64,000 bases of DNA from Neoaquamicrobium microcysteis (GTDB taxonomy: Bacteria > Pseudomonadota > Alphaproteobacteria > Rhizobiales > Rhizobiaceae): NCBI RefSeq assembly GCF_008180155.1, contig NZ_VSZS01000053.1, positions 1 through 64,000 on the forward strand, read 5' to 3'. The stretch's first letter is position 1. Each line of letters begins with the position of its first letter. Shown here piece after piece: positions 27,548 to 37,068 of the stretch. A program made the translations under genes and the position numbers. The notes under the pieces are model-generated. The model was not told the DNA's origin and searched no databases. It was given only the letters and a program-made list of their open reading frames with translations.

Positions 27548-28600
27548 TCAAGGGCACGGGTTGCCGCGCGCTTGGTGGATCGCATCGACCGCCTTCTGCA
27601 TCTCGTCCGTCCATTTCACGTCCGCGGAATCGAGCGCCATTTCGAGCTGCGCGATGCTGGTCGCCCCGATGATGTTGGACGTGACGAAAGGCTGGTGCGT
27701 GACGAAGGCGTTGGCGAACAGCGCGGGTTCCATGCCGAAGTCGCGCGCAAGCTGGTTGTAGGCCTTGTGGGCCTCGGCCGCGCTCGGCGTCTCGTAGCGC
27801 TGAAGGCGGTTGAAGAGTTGCTTGCGCGAACCGTCCGGCAAGCCGCCATCGTCGTACTTGCCGGTGAGATAGCCCTGCGCAAGAGGCGAATAGGGGAGCA
27901 GCGAGACGTCCTCACGGTCGCAGACTTCAGCCAGGTTCACCTCGAAGGTCCGGTTGACGAGATTGTAGGCGTTCTGCAGCGAGACGACGCGCGGGCCGGT
28001 GCCCTTATCCGCCTCGGCCACGAACTTCATCACGCCCCAGGAGCTTTCGTTGGAAAGGCCGAGGTGCCTGATCTTGCCGGCCTTCACCAGCTCGTCGAAG
28101 ACGGCAAGCGTTTCGGCGATAGGCGTTTCGTCCTCGGCGCGCTTGGCCGGCCACGCGCCGATCCGCGTCGGGCTCGATCCCCACGGCACGAGCCGGTCGG
28201 GAAAGTGGATTTGATAAAGGTCGACGTAGTCGGTCTGCAGCTTCTCCAGAGACTTGTCGATTGCGTCCATGATGTCGGCGCGCACCAGCTTCGATGGGCG
28301 CCCTCCGCGGAACCAGACGTTTGCGGTGCGCCCTACCACCTTCGTTGCCAGTACCACCTTGTCGCGCGCGCCGCGCGCCTTCATCCAGTTGCCGATGAAG
28401 CGCTCGGTGCGGCCCTGCGTCTCCGCCTTTGGCGGAATGGGGTAAAGCTCTGCCGTGTCGATGAAGTTGACGCCGCGCTCCAGCGCCAGATCCAGCTGTG
28501 CGTGCCCTTCCGCCTCCGTGTTCTGCTCCCCGAAGGTCATCGTACCCAGACAGATCTTCGAGACAAAAAGGTCGGTGCGGCCAAGCCTGCGCTTTTCCAT
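27548..28600 (-). CDS. Aldo/keto reductase (Tas/YajO-like)
   Basis: NADP(H)-dependent oxidoreductase of the aldo/keto reductase superfamily, 350 residues. The start [19 protein letters not shown] is chosen because the 44 residues before it in the open frame are unconserved. Catalytic residues are visible: Asp and Tyr in [10 protein letters not shown], Lys in VVLATKVVG and His in [13 protein letters not shown]; the C-terminal cofactor site includes [11 protein letters not shown]. The long insertion before the C-terminus and the [14 protein letters not shown] block match the Tas subgroup. Divergent from pncB, with 200 bases between their starts. Substrate unknown. Confidence 0.93.
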   Translation of the reverse strand: MEKRRLGRTDLFVSKICLGTMTFGEQNTEAEGHAQLDLALERGVNFIDTAELYPIPPKAETQGRTERFIGNWMKARGARDKVVLATKVVGRTANVWFRGGRPSKLVRADIMDAIDKSLEKLQTDYVDLYQIHFPDRLVPWGSSPTRIGAWPAKRAEDETPIAETLAVFDELVKAGKIRHLGLSNESSWGVMKFVAEADKGTGPRVVSLQNAYNLVNRTFEVNLAEVCDREDVSLLPYSPLAQGYLTGKYDDGGLPDGSRKQLFNRLQRYETPSAAEAHKAYNQLARDFGMEPALFANAFVTHQPFVTSNIIGATSIAQLEMALDSADVKWTDEMQKAVDAIHQARGNPCP

Positions 28601-28800
28601 CGGTGATGCTCCGTGTGCGGAAATTGGGATGGGCGCGAAGGCCCGGAAGGAACCCTGATTATGCGGAATCGATCCGATGGCGCAATGCGCAAGCCGCATT
28701 TCTGGTTCAAAGCTTTCCCGAACTCGACGCACAGCCGCGCATTGACAAGCTTGCCGGCTTCGGGTTCCGCTTCGCCCTCAGTTCACAGAGACGCATCGCA

Positions 28801-30105
28801 ATGCCCAAGACCGATATCGCCCGCAGGGTCTATAACCACACATGGAAGCTCGATCCGATCGTGCGCAGCCTGCTCGACACGGATTTCTACAAGCTCCTGA
28901 TGCTGCAGATGATCTGGGGCGTCTATCGCGACGTTGACGCGACCTTTTCGCTCATCAACCGCACCACATCGGTCAAGCTGGCCGAGGAGATAGACGAGCA
29001 GGAGCTTCGGGCCCAACTCGATCATGCCCGCACGCTGCGCTTCTCGAAAAAGGAGATGATCTGGCTGGCCGGTAACACCTTCTACGGCCGCAAGCAGATA
29101 TTCGAGCCGGACTTCCTGAACTGGCTGGAGAATTTCCGGCTGCCGGAATACGAGCTCTACAAGCGCGACGGGCAGTACGAACTGCATTTCCACGGCCGCT
29201 GGCACGACACGACGATGTGGGAAATCCCCGCACTCGCCATCATCAACGAACTGCGCTCCCGCGCCGCTCTGCGCGCCATGGGCCCGTTTGCGCTCGACGT
29301 GACCTATGCGCGCGCCAAGGCCAAGGTGTGGGAAAAGGTCGAGCGCCTGAGGAAGCATCCCGAAATCCGCATCTCGGACTTCGGCACGCGCCGTCGTCAT
29401 TCTTTCCTGTGGCAGCGCTGGTGTGTGGAGGCGCTGAAGGAAGGCATCGGCCAGGCCTTCACCGGAACGTCGAACGTTCTTCTGGCGATGGACACGGATC
29501 TGGAAGCGCTCGGCACCAACGCGCACGAACTGCCCATGGTGGTCGCGGCTTTGACCAAGAACGACGACGAACTGCGCGCTTCGCCCTACAAGGTGCTGGA
29601 AGCCTGGCAGAAATATTACGGCGGCAACCTGCTGATCGTGCTTCCGGACGCATTCGGAACGGCCTCCTTCCTGCGCGACGCACCCGACTGGGTCGCCGAC
29701 TGGACCGGCTTCCGTCCCGACAGCGCCCCGCCCATCGAAGGCGGCGAACGCATCATCGACTGGTGGCGCGAGCGCGGGCGTGACCCGGCGGAAAAACTGC
29801 TGATCTTTTCAGACGGCCTCGACGTGGACACGATCGAGAGAGCCTACCTGCATTTCCGCGGCAAGGTGCGCATGGCCTTCGGCTGGGGTACCAATCTGAC
29901 AAACGATTTCGAGGACTGCGCGCCCGACCATAACGACGCACTCCGCGCCATCTCGCTGGTCTGCAAGGTCACCCGCGCCAATGGGCGCCCGGCCGTGAAG
30001 CTTTCCGACAACCCCGAGAAGGCGACTGGGGACAAGACCGAAATAGCACGCTACCTCAAGGTCTTCGGCGAAGAAGCTCGCGTCAGGCAGCCGGTGCTCG
30101 TCTGA
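28801..30105 (+). CDS. pncB: Nicotinate phosphoribosyltransferase
   Basis: Makes nicotinate mononucleotide from nicotinate and PRPP, with ATP hydrolysis, in NAD salvage. The 434-residue protein begins [19 protein letters not shown]. Family blocks: [17 protein letters not shown] near the N-terminus, the phosphorylated-His region [29 protein letters not shown], and the phosphate-binding [14 protein letters not shown]. Start set at the ATG with conserved N-terminus rather than the longer frame, which overlaps the divergent aldo/keto reductase gene. A TTGACA hexamer (28742-28747) might be its -35, but the matching -10 is poor. Monocistronic. Confidence 0.96.
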   Translation: MPKTDIARRVYNHTWKLDPIVRSLLDTDFYKLLMLQMIWGVYRDVDATFSLINRTTSVKLAEEIDEQELRAQLDHARTLRFSKKEMIWLAGNTFYGRKQIFEPDFLNWLENFRLPEYELYKRDGQYELHFHGRWHDTTMWEIPALAIINELRSRAALRAMGPFALDVTYARAKAKVWEKVERLRKHPEIRISDFGTRRRHSFLWQRWCVEALKEGIGQAFTGTSNVLLAMDTDLEALGTNAHELPMVVAALTKNDDELRASPYKVLEAWQKYYGGNLLIVLPDAFGTASFLRDAPDWVADWTGFRPDSAPPIEGGERIIDWWRERGRDPAEKLLIFSDGLDVDTIERAYLHFRGKVRMAFGWGTNLTNDFEDCAPDHNDALRAISLVCKVTRANGRPAVKLSDNPEKATGDKTEIARYLKVFGEEARVRQPVLV

Positions 30106-30132
30106 GCGGACCGCCCCAATCTGTACACCCTT

Positions 30133-30155
30133 TGTGCATTTTTCGCGGCTGCACA
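30133..30155. promoter_or_regulatory. Inverted repeat TGTGCA-N11-TGCACA upstream of peptide transporter
   Basis: TGTGCA (30133-30138) and TGCACA (30150-30155) are perfect reverse complements, centred 28 bases after the pncB stop and about 125 bases before the transporter start. It may be a regulator site or part of a pncB terminator, though it lacks a T-run. Confidence 0.35.
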
Positions 30156-30176
30156 TTTCCTGTCTTGAAAAGTCTG

Positions 30177-30188
30177 AACACCGGTGTT
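30177..30188. promoter_or_regulatory. Perfect 12-bp palindrome AACACCGGTGTT
   Basis: A continuous self-complementary 12-mer in the leader region of the peptide ABC transporter operon, next to a TTGAAA hexamer (30165-30170) that could be a -35. Good candidate for an operator; the binding protein is unknown. Confidence 0.4.
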
Positions 30189-30269
30189 GTGATGCCGGCA
30201 TAAAGATAAGGGGAACGCGTCGCAACGTCGGCGCGACAGCATTGGCAGGGTGTTCCAATCGTTCAGGTA

Positions 30270-31250
30270 TTGGAAGTCTCCGACCTCAAGACCGTCTTTC
30301 AGACCCATGACGGGGTGATACACGCGGTCAACGGCATCAGCTTCAGCCTCGACGAGGGCGAGCTGCTGGCGGTCGTGGGGGAAAGCGGTTCCGGCAAGAG
30401 CGTGGCGATGATGTCGCTTATGCAGCTTCTGCCGATGCCTCCGGCACGCATAGCGTCCGGCCGGGTCATGTTTCAGAACCAGGATCTGGTAAAGCTCAGC
30501 AGTTCGGGCATTCGTCATGTTCGGGGCGCGCGCATCGGCTTCGTGTTCCAGGACCCGATGACATCGCTCAATCCCGTGTTCACGGTCGGCTACCAGATCA
30601 TGGAGCCGCTGCGCGAGCATATGGGGCTCAACCGCAAGCAGGCTCGCCAGCGCGCGATCGAGCTGCTGGAGATCGTCGGCATTCCCGCCGCCTCCAAGCG
30701 CATCGACGATTATCCGCACCAGTTCTCCGGCGGCATGCGCCAGCGCGTGGTGATAGCCATCGCACTTGCATGCGATCCCAAGGTGCTCATCGCCGACGAG
30801 CCCACCACGGCGCTGGACGTGACGGTGCAGGCGCAGATCCTCGAGCTCGTGCGCGACCTGCGCCAGAAGCTCGGCATGGCCATCATCTGGATCACCCACG
30901 ACCTGGGCGTCGCAGCCGGCATCGCCGACCGGGTCATCGTCATGTATGGCGGGCTGGTGGTGGAACATGCGCCGGTGCAGGAGCTGTTCGCCAACCCCCA
31001 GCATCCCTATACCCGCGCCCTGCTCGACTCCCTGCCCGGCCGACACACAGCCGACGAGCGCCTGCGCTCGATAGGCGGACAACCGCCGCTGCTTCTGGCG
31101 GAACCTTCGTCATGCCCGTTCGCGCCACGCTGCACCCACGCATTCGACCGGTGCCGGCAGCAGAATCCGCGCCTGATGAATGTCGAGGGCCGTCACGAGG
31201 TGGCCTGCTGGTGGGATCCCGAAACCAGAGGGCCGCGCGATGTCGGTTGA
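30270..31250 (+). CDS. Peptide ABC transporter ATP-binding protein (DppD/OppD-like)
   Basis: First ATPase of a dipeptide/oligopeptide importer. Walker [10 protein letters not shown]-loop [14 protein letters not shown], signature [14 protein letters not shown], Walker [13 protein letters not shown] and switch His in ITHDLG are all intact. The C-terminal oligopeptide-transporter domain carries the Cys motif [14 protein letters not shown], which in relatives binds an iron-sulfur cluster, followed by HEVACWW. The only standard start in frame is TTG at 30270; the open frame runs about 60 bases further upstream and the peptide there (VPIVQVLE) also resembles family N-termini, so a non-standard start slightly upstream is possible. 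Overlaps the next gene by 11 bases. Confidence 0.93.
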   Translation: MEVSDLKTVFQTHDGVIHAVNGISFSLDEGELLAVVGESGSGKSVAMMSLMQLLPMPPARIASGRVMFQNQDLVKLSSSGIRHVRGARIGFVFQDPMTSLNPVFTVGYQIMEPLREHMGLNRKQARQRAIELLEIVGIPAASKRIDDYPHQFSGGMRQRVVIAIALACDPKVLIADEPTTALDVTVQAQILELVRDLRQKLGMAIIWITHDLGVAAGIADRVIVMYGGLVVEHAPVQELFANPQHPYTRALLDSLPGRHTADERLRSIGGQPPLLLAEPSSCPFAPRCTHAFDRCRQQNPRLMNVEGRHEVACWWDPETRGPRDVG

Positions 31251-32253
31251 GCTTGCGGAACACCCCATCAACCAACCCGCAAGCCCCGCGCCGCTGGTCC
31301 GCGTCGAAGACCTGCTGATGCATTTTCCGGTCTACAAGGGCATCCTGCGCCGCCAGATCGGCGCGGTGAAGGCGGTGGACGGGCTGACCTTCGACATCCG
31401 CAAGGGCGAGACGCTGGGCCTCGTGGGCGAGAGCGGCTGCGGCAAGTCGACCACCGGGCGCGCGCTGCTGCGTCTCTACCGTGCCACCGGCGGGCGCATC
31501 CTGTTCGAGGGCAAGGACATCGCCGCGCTCGATGGCGAGCCGCTGCGCCGCATGCGCCCGCGCATGCAGATGATCTTCCAGGACCCGCAGGCCTCGCTGA
31601 ACCCGCGCATGACGGTCGGCTCCATCATCGCCGAACCGCTGATCGAGCACGGCGTCTACAAGGGCGAGGCGCGCAAGGCCAAGGTGCGCGAACTCCTCGA
31701 CGCGGTCGGTCTCAACCCCGACTACGTCAACCGCTATCCGCACGAGTTTTCCGGCGGGCAGCGCCAGCGCATCGGCATCGCCCGCGCCCTGGCGCTCGAT
31801 CCGGACTTCATTGTCTGCGACGAGCCCATAGCCGCGCTCGACGTGTCGATCCAGGCGCAGGTGGTCAACCTGTTGAAGGATTTGCAGAAGAAGCTAGGCC
31901 TCACCTACCTCTTCATCAGCCACGACCTTTCCATGGTCAAGCACATCGCAGACCGCGTGGCGGTGATGTATCTCGGCAAGATGGTCGAGCTGGCCGATGT
32001 CGCGACGCTGTTCGCCGTGCCGAAGCATCCATACACCAAGGCGCTGCTGTCGGCAGTCCCGGTGCCAGACCCGCAGGTCGAGGCCACCCGCAAGCGCATC
32101 ATCCTGAAGGGCGACATCCCCGACCCGGCCAACCCTCCGGTGGGATGCAAATTCTGTACGCGCTGCCCCGAGGCTATCGAAAGATGTTTCGTCGAGGAGC
32201 CCGTCTGGCGCGAAGTCGATCCGGGCCGCCACGTGGCCTGTCACAGAGTGTGA
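31240..32253 (+). CDS. Peptide ABC transporter ATP-binding protein (DppF/OppF-like)
   Basis: Second ATPase of the peptide importer, 337 residues. Walker [17 protein letters not shown]-loop [13 protein letters not shown], signature [15 protein letters not shown], Walker [13 protein letters not shown] and switch His ISHDLS. The C-terminal Cys motif is [15 protein letters not shown]. Walker B has Asp-Glu-Pro-Ile rather than the more common DEPVSALD, which is conservative. ATG 31240 lies inside the end of the first ATPase gene, so the two are translationally coupled. Confidence 0.94.
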   Translation: MSVELAEHPINQPASPAPLVRVEDLLMHFPVYKGILRRQIGAVKAVDGLTFDIRKGETLGLVGESGCGKSTTGRALLRLYRATGGRILFEGKDIAALDGEPLRRMRPRMQMIFQDPQASLNPRMTVGSIIAEPLIEHGVYKGEARKAKVRELLDAVGLNPDYVNRYPHEFSGGQRQRIGIARALALDPDFIVCDEPIAALDVSIQAQVVNLLKDLQKKLGLTYLFISHDLSMVKHIADRVAVMYLGKMVELADVATLFAVPKHPYTKALLSAVPVPDPQVEATRKRIILKGDIPDPANPPVGCKFCTRCPEAIERCFVEEPVWREVDPGRHVACHRV

Positions 32254-32401
32254 AGAGGAGGACCGCCTGAAAAATTGCCAACGCCGCCATGGTGTGCGGA
32301 AATGAAGACATCCACTGTTTCGGCCGATGCTATGGGAGTGGCAATGCCGGGGCTGACGCAAGACCAATAAGACCAACAATATGCAAAAGGGGAAAGCCGA
32401 C

Positions 32402-34108
32402 ATGAAAAAGTTCACGACATTTCTGACCGGCACAGCTGCCGTCCTGGCGCTGGGCGCCGCATCGGCGCAGGCCGAGCGCGGCTCGGACGGTCACCTCAAC
32501 ATTCTCTACTGGCAAGCCGTCTCGATCCTCAATCCGTTCCTGTCGGGCGGCACCAAGGATGTCGAAGGCGCATCCATGGTGATCGAGCCGCTGGCCAAGT
32601 ATGACGAGGCCGGCAACATGGTGCCTGCACTGGTGGACGAGATTCCGACCGTGGAGAACGGCGGCGTCTCGGAAGACCTGAAGTCCATTACCTGGAAGAT
32701 TACCGAGGGCCTTCTGTGGTCGGACGGCACCCCGTTCACCGCCAACGACGTGGCCTTCACCGCCGAGTATTGCATGCATCCCGACGGCGGCTGCCAGCAG
32801 ATCGCGAAGTTCACCGACGTTGAAAGCGTCGAAGTCGTGGACGACCTCACGGTCAAGGTGAATTTCTCCGTTCCGAAGCCCTTCCCCTACGGCCCGTTCG
32901 TTGGCGCGGAATCGCCGATCATCCAGAAGGCGCAATTCGAGAATTGCACCGGCCCGCGCGCGCCCGAATGCACCGAGCAGAATTTCGGCCCGCACGGCAC
33001 CGGCGCGTTCCGTGTCACCGAGTTCCGCGCAAACGACGTGGTCTCTTTCGAGGCGAACCCGCATTTCCGCGACGCAGCCAAGCCCGCTTTCGCGACTGCG
33101 ACACTCAAGGGTGGCGGCGACGCTGCTTCCGCTGCGCGTTCGATTTTGGAGACCGGCGAGTTCGACTATGCCTGGAACCTGCAGGTCGAACCCGAAATCC
33201 TCAACCAGATGGCAGCCGCCGGTCGCGGCGTCGTGGTGTCGTCCTTCGGCACGTCGGTCGAGCGTCTGGAGCTCAACTGGACCGATCCGTCCCCCGACAA
33301 GGGCGCAATCCGTTCAACCATCGAGGCAGGTCCGCACCCGTTCCTCAGCGATCCGGCTGTGCGCAAGGCGCTGTCGATCTCGATCGATCGCGAACTGCTG
33401 GTCGAGGCGGGCTACGGCGCTTCGGGACAGGCGACCTGCAACATCCTTCCTGCCCCGGAGCTCTACGCATCCACCGCAGTGAACTGGTGCCTGGAGTACG
33501 ACGTCGAAGAGGCCAACCGCCTGCTCGATGAAGCCGGCTGGGAGCGTGGCGGCGACGGCATCCGCGCCAAGGACGGCGTGCGTCTCTCCATCCTCTACCA
33601 GACCTCGACCAACTCGGTGCGTCAGGCCACCCAGGCTCTGGTGAAGGATATGTGGCAGCAGATCGGCATCGAGACCGAACTGCGCAACATCGACGCGGCC
33701 GTGTTCTTCGGTGGCGATCCGGCAAGCCCGGACACGTTCCAGAAGTTCTATGCCGACGTGGAAATGTACACCAACAACTTCCCCGGCACCGACCCCGAGC
33801 GCTACATGGCCGGCTGGCTGTGCAGCGACATTCCGAGCCCGGCCAATGGCTGGCTCGGCGCCAACATGCCCCGCTTCTGCTCCGAGGAGTATGACGCGCT
33901 TGTCGGCCAGATGGCCGAGACGGCAGAGCTCGAGGCGCGCGGCGAACTCGCCAAGAAGATGAACGACATCCTCTCCAACGAGGGCGCGCTCATCCCCCTG
34001 ATCCACCGTGGTGACGTATCCGCGCATTCGGTGACGCTGGAAGGCGTGCGCATGAACTCGTGGGACTCCGAACTTTGGAACGTCGCAGACTGGACACGCG
34101 CCCAGTAA
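32402..34108 (+). CDS. Peptide ABC transporter substrate-binding protein (family 5)
   Basis: Periplasmic solute-binding protein (SBP_bac_5, DppA/OppA type), 568 residues. Signal peptide residues 1-24 (MKKFTTFL to SAQA). The family core is recognisable: LVDEIPTVENGGVSEDLKS, the ITEGLLWSDGTPFTANDV block typical of these proteins, and the TGAFRVTEFRANDVVSFEANP stretch. A GGGGAAAG ribosome binding site supports ATG 32402 over the slightly longer frame. Several cysteines in the mature protein (for example EYCMHPDGGCQQ and NCTGPRAPEC) may form disulfides. It is the third gene of the operon; ligand is a peptide or related oligomer by family, not shown. Confidence 0.93.
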   Translation: MKKFTTFLTGTAAVLALGAASAQAERGSDGHLNILYWQAVSILNPFLSGGTKDVEGASMVIEPLAKYDEAGNMVPALVDEIPTVENGGVSEDLKSITWKITEGLLWSDGTPFTANDVAFTAEYCMHPDGGCQQIAKFTDVESVEVVDDLTVKVNFSVPKPFPYGPFVGAESPIIQKAQFENCTGPRAPECTEQNFGPHGTGAFRVTEFRANDVVSFEANPHFRDAAKPAFATATLKGGGDAASAARSILETGEFDYAWNLQVEPEILNQMAAAGRGVVVSSFGTSVERLELNWTDPSPDKGAIRSTIEAGPHPFLSDPAVRKALSISIDRELLVEAGYGASGQATCNILPAPELYASTAVNWCLEYDVEEANRLLDEAGWERGGDGIRAKDGVRLSILYQTSTNSVRQATQALVKDMWQQIGIETELRNIDAAVFFGGDPASPDTFQKFYADVEMYTNNFPGTDPERYMAGWLCSDIPSPANGWLGANMPRFCSEEYDALVGQMAETAELEARGELAKKMNDILSNEGALIPLIHRGDVSAHSVTLEGVRMNSWDSELWNVADWTRAQ

Positions 34109-34124
34109 GCGATCTCCGATCAGC

Positions 34125-34158
34125 CGTTCACCCGCAGCTACTTGCCTGCGGGTGAACG
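34125..34158 (+). promoter_or_regulatory. 13-bp perfect stem-loop between binding-protein and permease genes
   Basis: CGTTCACCCGCAG (34125-34137) pairs without mismatch to CTGCGGGTGAACG (34146-34158), loop CTACTTGC. No T-run follows, so it is not a full terminator. Hairpins here commonly protect the upstream binding-protein mRNA from 3' decay and reduce permease expression. Confidence 0.7.
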
Positions 34159-34203
34159 GACGATGCCAGACCGACGCCGCACAGGCGCGCCCGGAGCCCC
34201 AAT

Positions 34204-35217
34204 ATGCTGAACTACACGCTTCGGCGTCTGATGTTCGCTGTCCCGACGCTGCTCGTCATCAGCTTCATCATCTTCGCGTTGCTGGACCTCGCGCCCAACG
34301 ATCCCACAGGCAACCTGCCGTTGACGATCCCGCCTGAGGTGCGTGAGCAGATACGTCAGACGCTCGGCCTCGGCGAGCCCTTCCACATCCGCTACCTCTA
34401 CTGGCTCAACCAGTTCTTCATCAACGAGCCGCTCAACATCATCGAGCGCATATTCGGCATCGAGATCGGCAACTCGTCCGAGCGGCTGCGTATCCGCTCC
34501 TGGGCGACGCGCAGCCCTGTCGTCGATCTCATCATCGAGCGCATGCCGCAGACGCTCTGGGTCGTCGGCATGTCCTACGTCGTGGGCATCCTGATCGCCA
34601 TCCCGGTAGGCATCATCTCGGCCTACAAGCAATATTCCTGGTTCGACCAGATCGGCACCTTCGTTTCGATGGTCGGCTTTTCGGTTCCCACCTTCTTCAC
34701 CGGCGTCGTTCTGATCGTCATTTTCAGTGTCCAGCTTCAGTGGTTCCCGTCGATCTACGACACCACTCTGAAAGTGACGGACTGGTCTAGCTTCTGGGCG
34801 CAGGTACGCCAGATGGTCCTGCCGGTCACGGTCCTGGCCCTATACAACGCCGCACAGCTGAGCCGCTTCGTCCGCGCCTCCATGCTCGACAACCTCAATC
34901 AGGATTACGTGCGCACCGCGCGTGCCAAGGGCATGAAGGAGCGTGTGGTGCTGCTCATCCACGTGTTGCGCAACAGCCTCATCCCCGTCGTCACCGTCAT
35001 CGCGCTGGGCATCCCGACCATCTTTTCCGGCGCGATCATCACCGAGCAGATTTTCCGCGTGAACGGCCTGGGCCAGCTTCTCATCATCGCCATTCAAGGC
35101 GCCGACATACCGCTGGTCCAGACGCTGACCTTCATCTTCGCCGTGCTCATCGTGCTGTTCAACCTGATCGCCGACCTCGTCTACGGCATCCTCGACCCGA
35201 GGATCCGCTATGAGTGA
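34204..35217 (+). CDS. Peptide ABC transporter permease (DppB/OppB-like)
   Basis: Inner-membrane permease, 337 residues with about six helices. The N-terminal signature MLNYTLRRLMFAVPTLLVIS and the cytoplasmic EAA loop (YVRTARAKGMKERVVLLIHVLRN, Gly at the conserved position) are typical of DppB. Ends LVYGILDPRIRYE, the family C-terminus. A relatively long periplasmic segment (about residues 55-105) is present. Overlaps the next permease by 8 bases. Confidence 0.95.
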   Translation: MLNYTLRRLMFAVPTLLVISFIIFALLDLAPNDPTGNLPLTIPPEVREQIRQTLGLGEPFHIRYLYWLNQFFINEPLNIIERIFGIEIGNSSERLRIRSWATRSPVVDLIIERMPQTLWVVGMSYVVGILIAIPVGIISAYKQYSWFDQIGTFVSMVGFSVPTFFTGVVLIVIFSVQLQWFPSIYDTTLKVTDWSSFWAQVRQMVLPVTVLALYNAAQLSRFVRASMLDNLNQDYVRTARAKGMKERVVLLIHVLRNSLIPVVTVIALGIPTIFSGAIITEQIFRVNGLGQLLIIAIQGADIPLVQTLTFIFAVLIVLFNLIADLVYGILDPRIRYE

Positions 35218-36145
35218 CGCCGTCATCAAGCCGCCTCACGGCTCACCCTCTGCTCCGCTGGTCACCAAGCAGCGCACGCTCGCCGCCGATGTGTGGCGTC
35301 AGTTCCGCCAGCACCGCGGCGGCGTGGTCGGGGCCATCGTCTTCCTCACCATCGTCTTTCTGGTGATCTTCGGGCCCTACCTCCACGGCATCAACCCGGC
35401 CGCGCTCGACGTGCGGTCGCGCAACCTGGGCATTTCTTTCGCCCATCCCATGGGTACTGACAATCTGGGCCGGGACATGTTCGCGCAGGTGCTGGCCGGC
35501 GGGCGCACCTCGCTTTCCGTCGGCATCACCGCAATGATGCTGTCGTTGCTGCTCGGCACCACCATCGGCGTCGTCGCCGGCTATTTCAAACGCCTCGACG
35601 GCCCGCTGATGCGCCTGACGGACCTGTTTCTGGCACTTCCGCTGCTGCCGCTGCTGCTCGTCATCATCATGCTTTTCCGCGATGTACTGCGCGCCAGGTT
35701 CGGCCCGGAAACCGGCATCTTCCTGTTGATCGTCTTCGTCATCGGCATCACCAGCTGGATGCAGACGGCCCGCATCGTCCGCGGGGCCGTGCTCTCGGTG
35801 AAGGAGCAGGAATTCGTGCTCGCGGCCAAGTCGATCGGCACGCGGGAGCGTCGCATCGTAACTCGGCACATTTTGCCAAACGTACTGTCGCCCATCATGG
35901 TGTCGGCGACGCTCGGCATCGCCACCGCCATCATCACGGAGTCGGCCCTGTCGTTCCTCGGCCTTGGGTTCCCGTCGGATTTCCCGACATGGGGCCGGTT
36001 GCTCTACGACGGCGTCAACTTCATGACCATCAACCCGTCGCGGGTGATCTGGCCGGGGCTGGCCATCTCGCTCACCGTGCTTTCGATCAACTATGTCGGC
36101 GACGGGCTCCGCGACGCGCTGGACCCGCGTATCCGCGGCAGATGA
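35210..36145 (+). CDS. Peptide ABC transporter permease (DppC/OppC-like)
   Basis: Second permease, 311 residues. The N-terminal cytoplasmic part precedes helix 1, then the DppC-type block HPMGTDNLGRDMFAQVLAGG and the EAA loop VLAAKSIGTRERRIVTRHILPN are visible. Ends NYVGDGLRDALDPRIRGR as family members do. Last gene of the importer operon; its stop lies 4 bases from the convergent aldo/keto reductase stop with no terminator between them. Confidence 0.95.
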   Translation: MSDAVIKPPHGSPSAPLVTKQRTLAADVWRQFRQHRGGVVGAIVFLTIVFLVIFGPYLHGINPAALDVRSRNLGISFAHPMGTDNLGRDMFAQVLAGGRTSLSVGITAMMLSLLLGTTIGVVAGYFKRLDGPLMRLTDLFLALPLLPLLLVIIMLFRDVLRARFGPETGIFLLIVFVIGITSWMQTARIVRGAVLSVKEQEFVLAAKSIGTRERRIVTRHILPNVLSPIMVSATLGIATAIITESALSFLGLGFPSDFPTWGRLLYDGVNFMTINPSRVIWPGLAISLTVLSINYVGDGLRDALDPRIRGR

Positions 36146-36149
36146 GAGG

Positions 36150-36980
36150 TCAGGGTCGGTCCCACTTCGGCGAAAAGCCGTAGTCGCAGATGCGCTGGTT
36201 CTGCGAGCGCAGGGCGGAGATGGCATCCATCTCCGCATCGCTCAGCGCAAAGTCGAAGATGTCGGCGTTCTCGGCCAGCCTCTCGCGCTTCGTCGTGCGC
36301 GGGATGGCGACGACACCGTCCTGCTGGACATGCCATCGAAGGATCACCTGCCCCGGCGTCTTTCCATGCGCCTTCGCCGCGGCAGCTATGACCGGCTCGC
36401 CGAAGAGATCGCCGCCCCGGGCCAGCGGGCAGTATGACACCATCGCCATGCCGGCGGCACGGCAGGCGGCATTAACCTTGCGCTGGTCGAGATAGGGGTG
36501 GTTCTCCACCTGATTGGCCACCAGCGGCGCGTCGGATAGCTCCAGCCCCTGCGCCAGCAGCGCGGTCGGAAAATTCGAGACGCCGATGTGGCGGGCAAGC
36601 CCGTCCGCCTTCACCCGGTTCAGCGCGCCGATGGACTCCGCCAGATTGATCTTCGGGTTCGGCCAGTGGATCAGCAGCAGGTCCACGTCGTCCAGCCCCA
36701 GCCTCTTCAGGCTCGCCTCGGCAGAGTGGCGAAGGTCGTCGGCCCCGATGTCGGTCCACCACACCTTGGTGGTAACGAAGACCTCGTCTCGCTCCACGCC
36801 GGATGCGCGCAGCCCCTGCCCCACCGCCTCCTCATTGCCGTACATGGCCGCCGTGTCGAGGTGGCGATAGCCGATCGACAGCGCATCTTCCACCAGCCGC
36901 GCGCATTCGCGCCCCTCCAGCGTCCATGTGCCCAGCCCCAGCGCCGGTATGGCCGCACCGTTTGCTTCCACGCTGTGCAT
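36150..36980 (-). CDS. Aldo/keto reductase (2,5-diketo-D-gluconate reductase-like)
   Basis: NADPH-dependent reductase, 276 residues, a different subgroup from the one at 27548. The catalytic tetrad is visible: Asp and Tyr in YRHLDTAAMYGNEE, Lys in VFVTTKVWW and His in DLLLIHWPNP. Cofactor-binding block VAIPRTTKRERLAEN is near the C-terminus. The start MHSVEANGAAIPALGLG has an AAGGA site 8 bases upstream; a second ATG three codons earlier sits directly on that site and is less likely. Substrate unknown. Confidence 0.92.
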   Translation of the reverse strand: MHSVEANGAAIPALGLGTWTLEGRECARLVEDALSIGYRHLDTAAMYGNEEAVGQGLRASGVERDEVFVTTKVWWTDIGADDLRHSAEASLKRLGLDDVDLLLIHWPNPKINLAESIGALNRVKADGLARHIGVSNFPTALLAQGLELSDAPLVANQVENHPYLDQRKVNAACRAAGMAMVSYCPLARGGDLFGEPVIAAAAKAHGKTPGQVILRWHVQQDGVVAIPRTTKRERLAENADIFDFALSDAEMDAISALRSQNQRICDYGFSPKWDRP

Positions 36981-37068
36981 GGCGATCATCCTTTCCTTCT
37001 TGGCGAGCCGCCGGTCTTTCATGCTATCGCTTCGGACGGCGGCGGATGGAGTCGAGTGAGGGAAGCTA

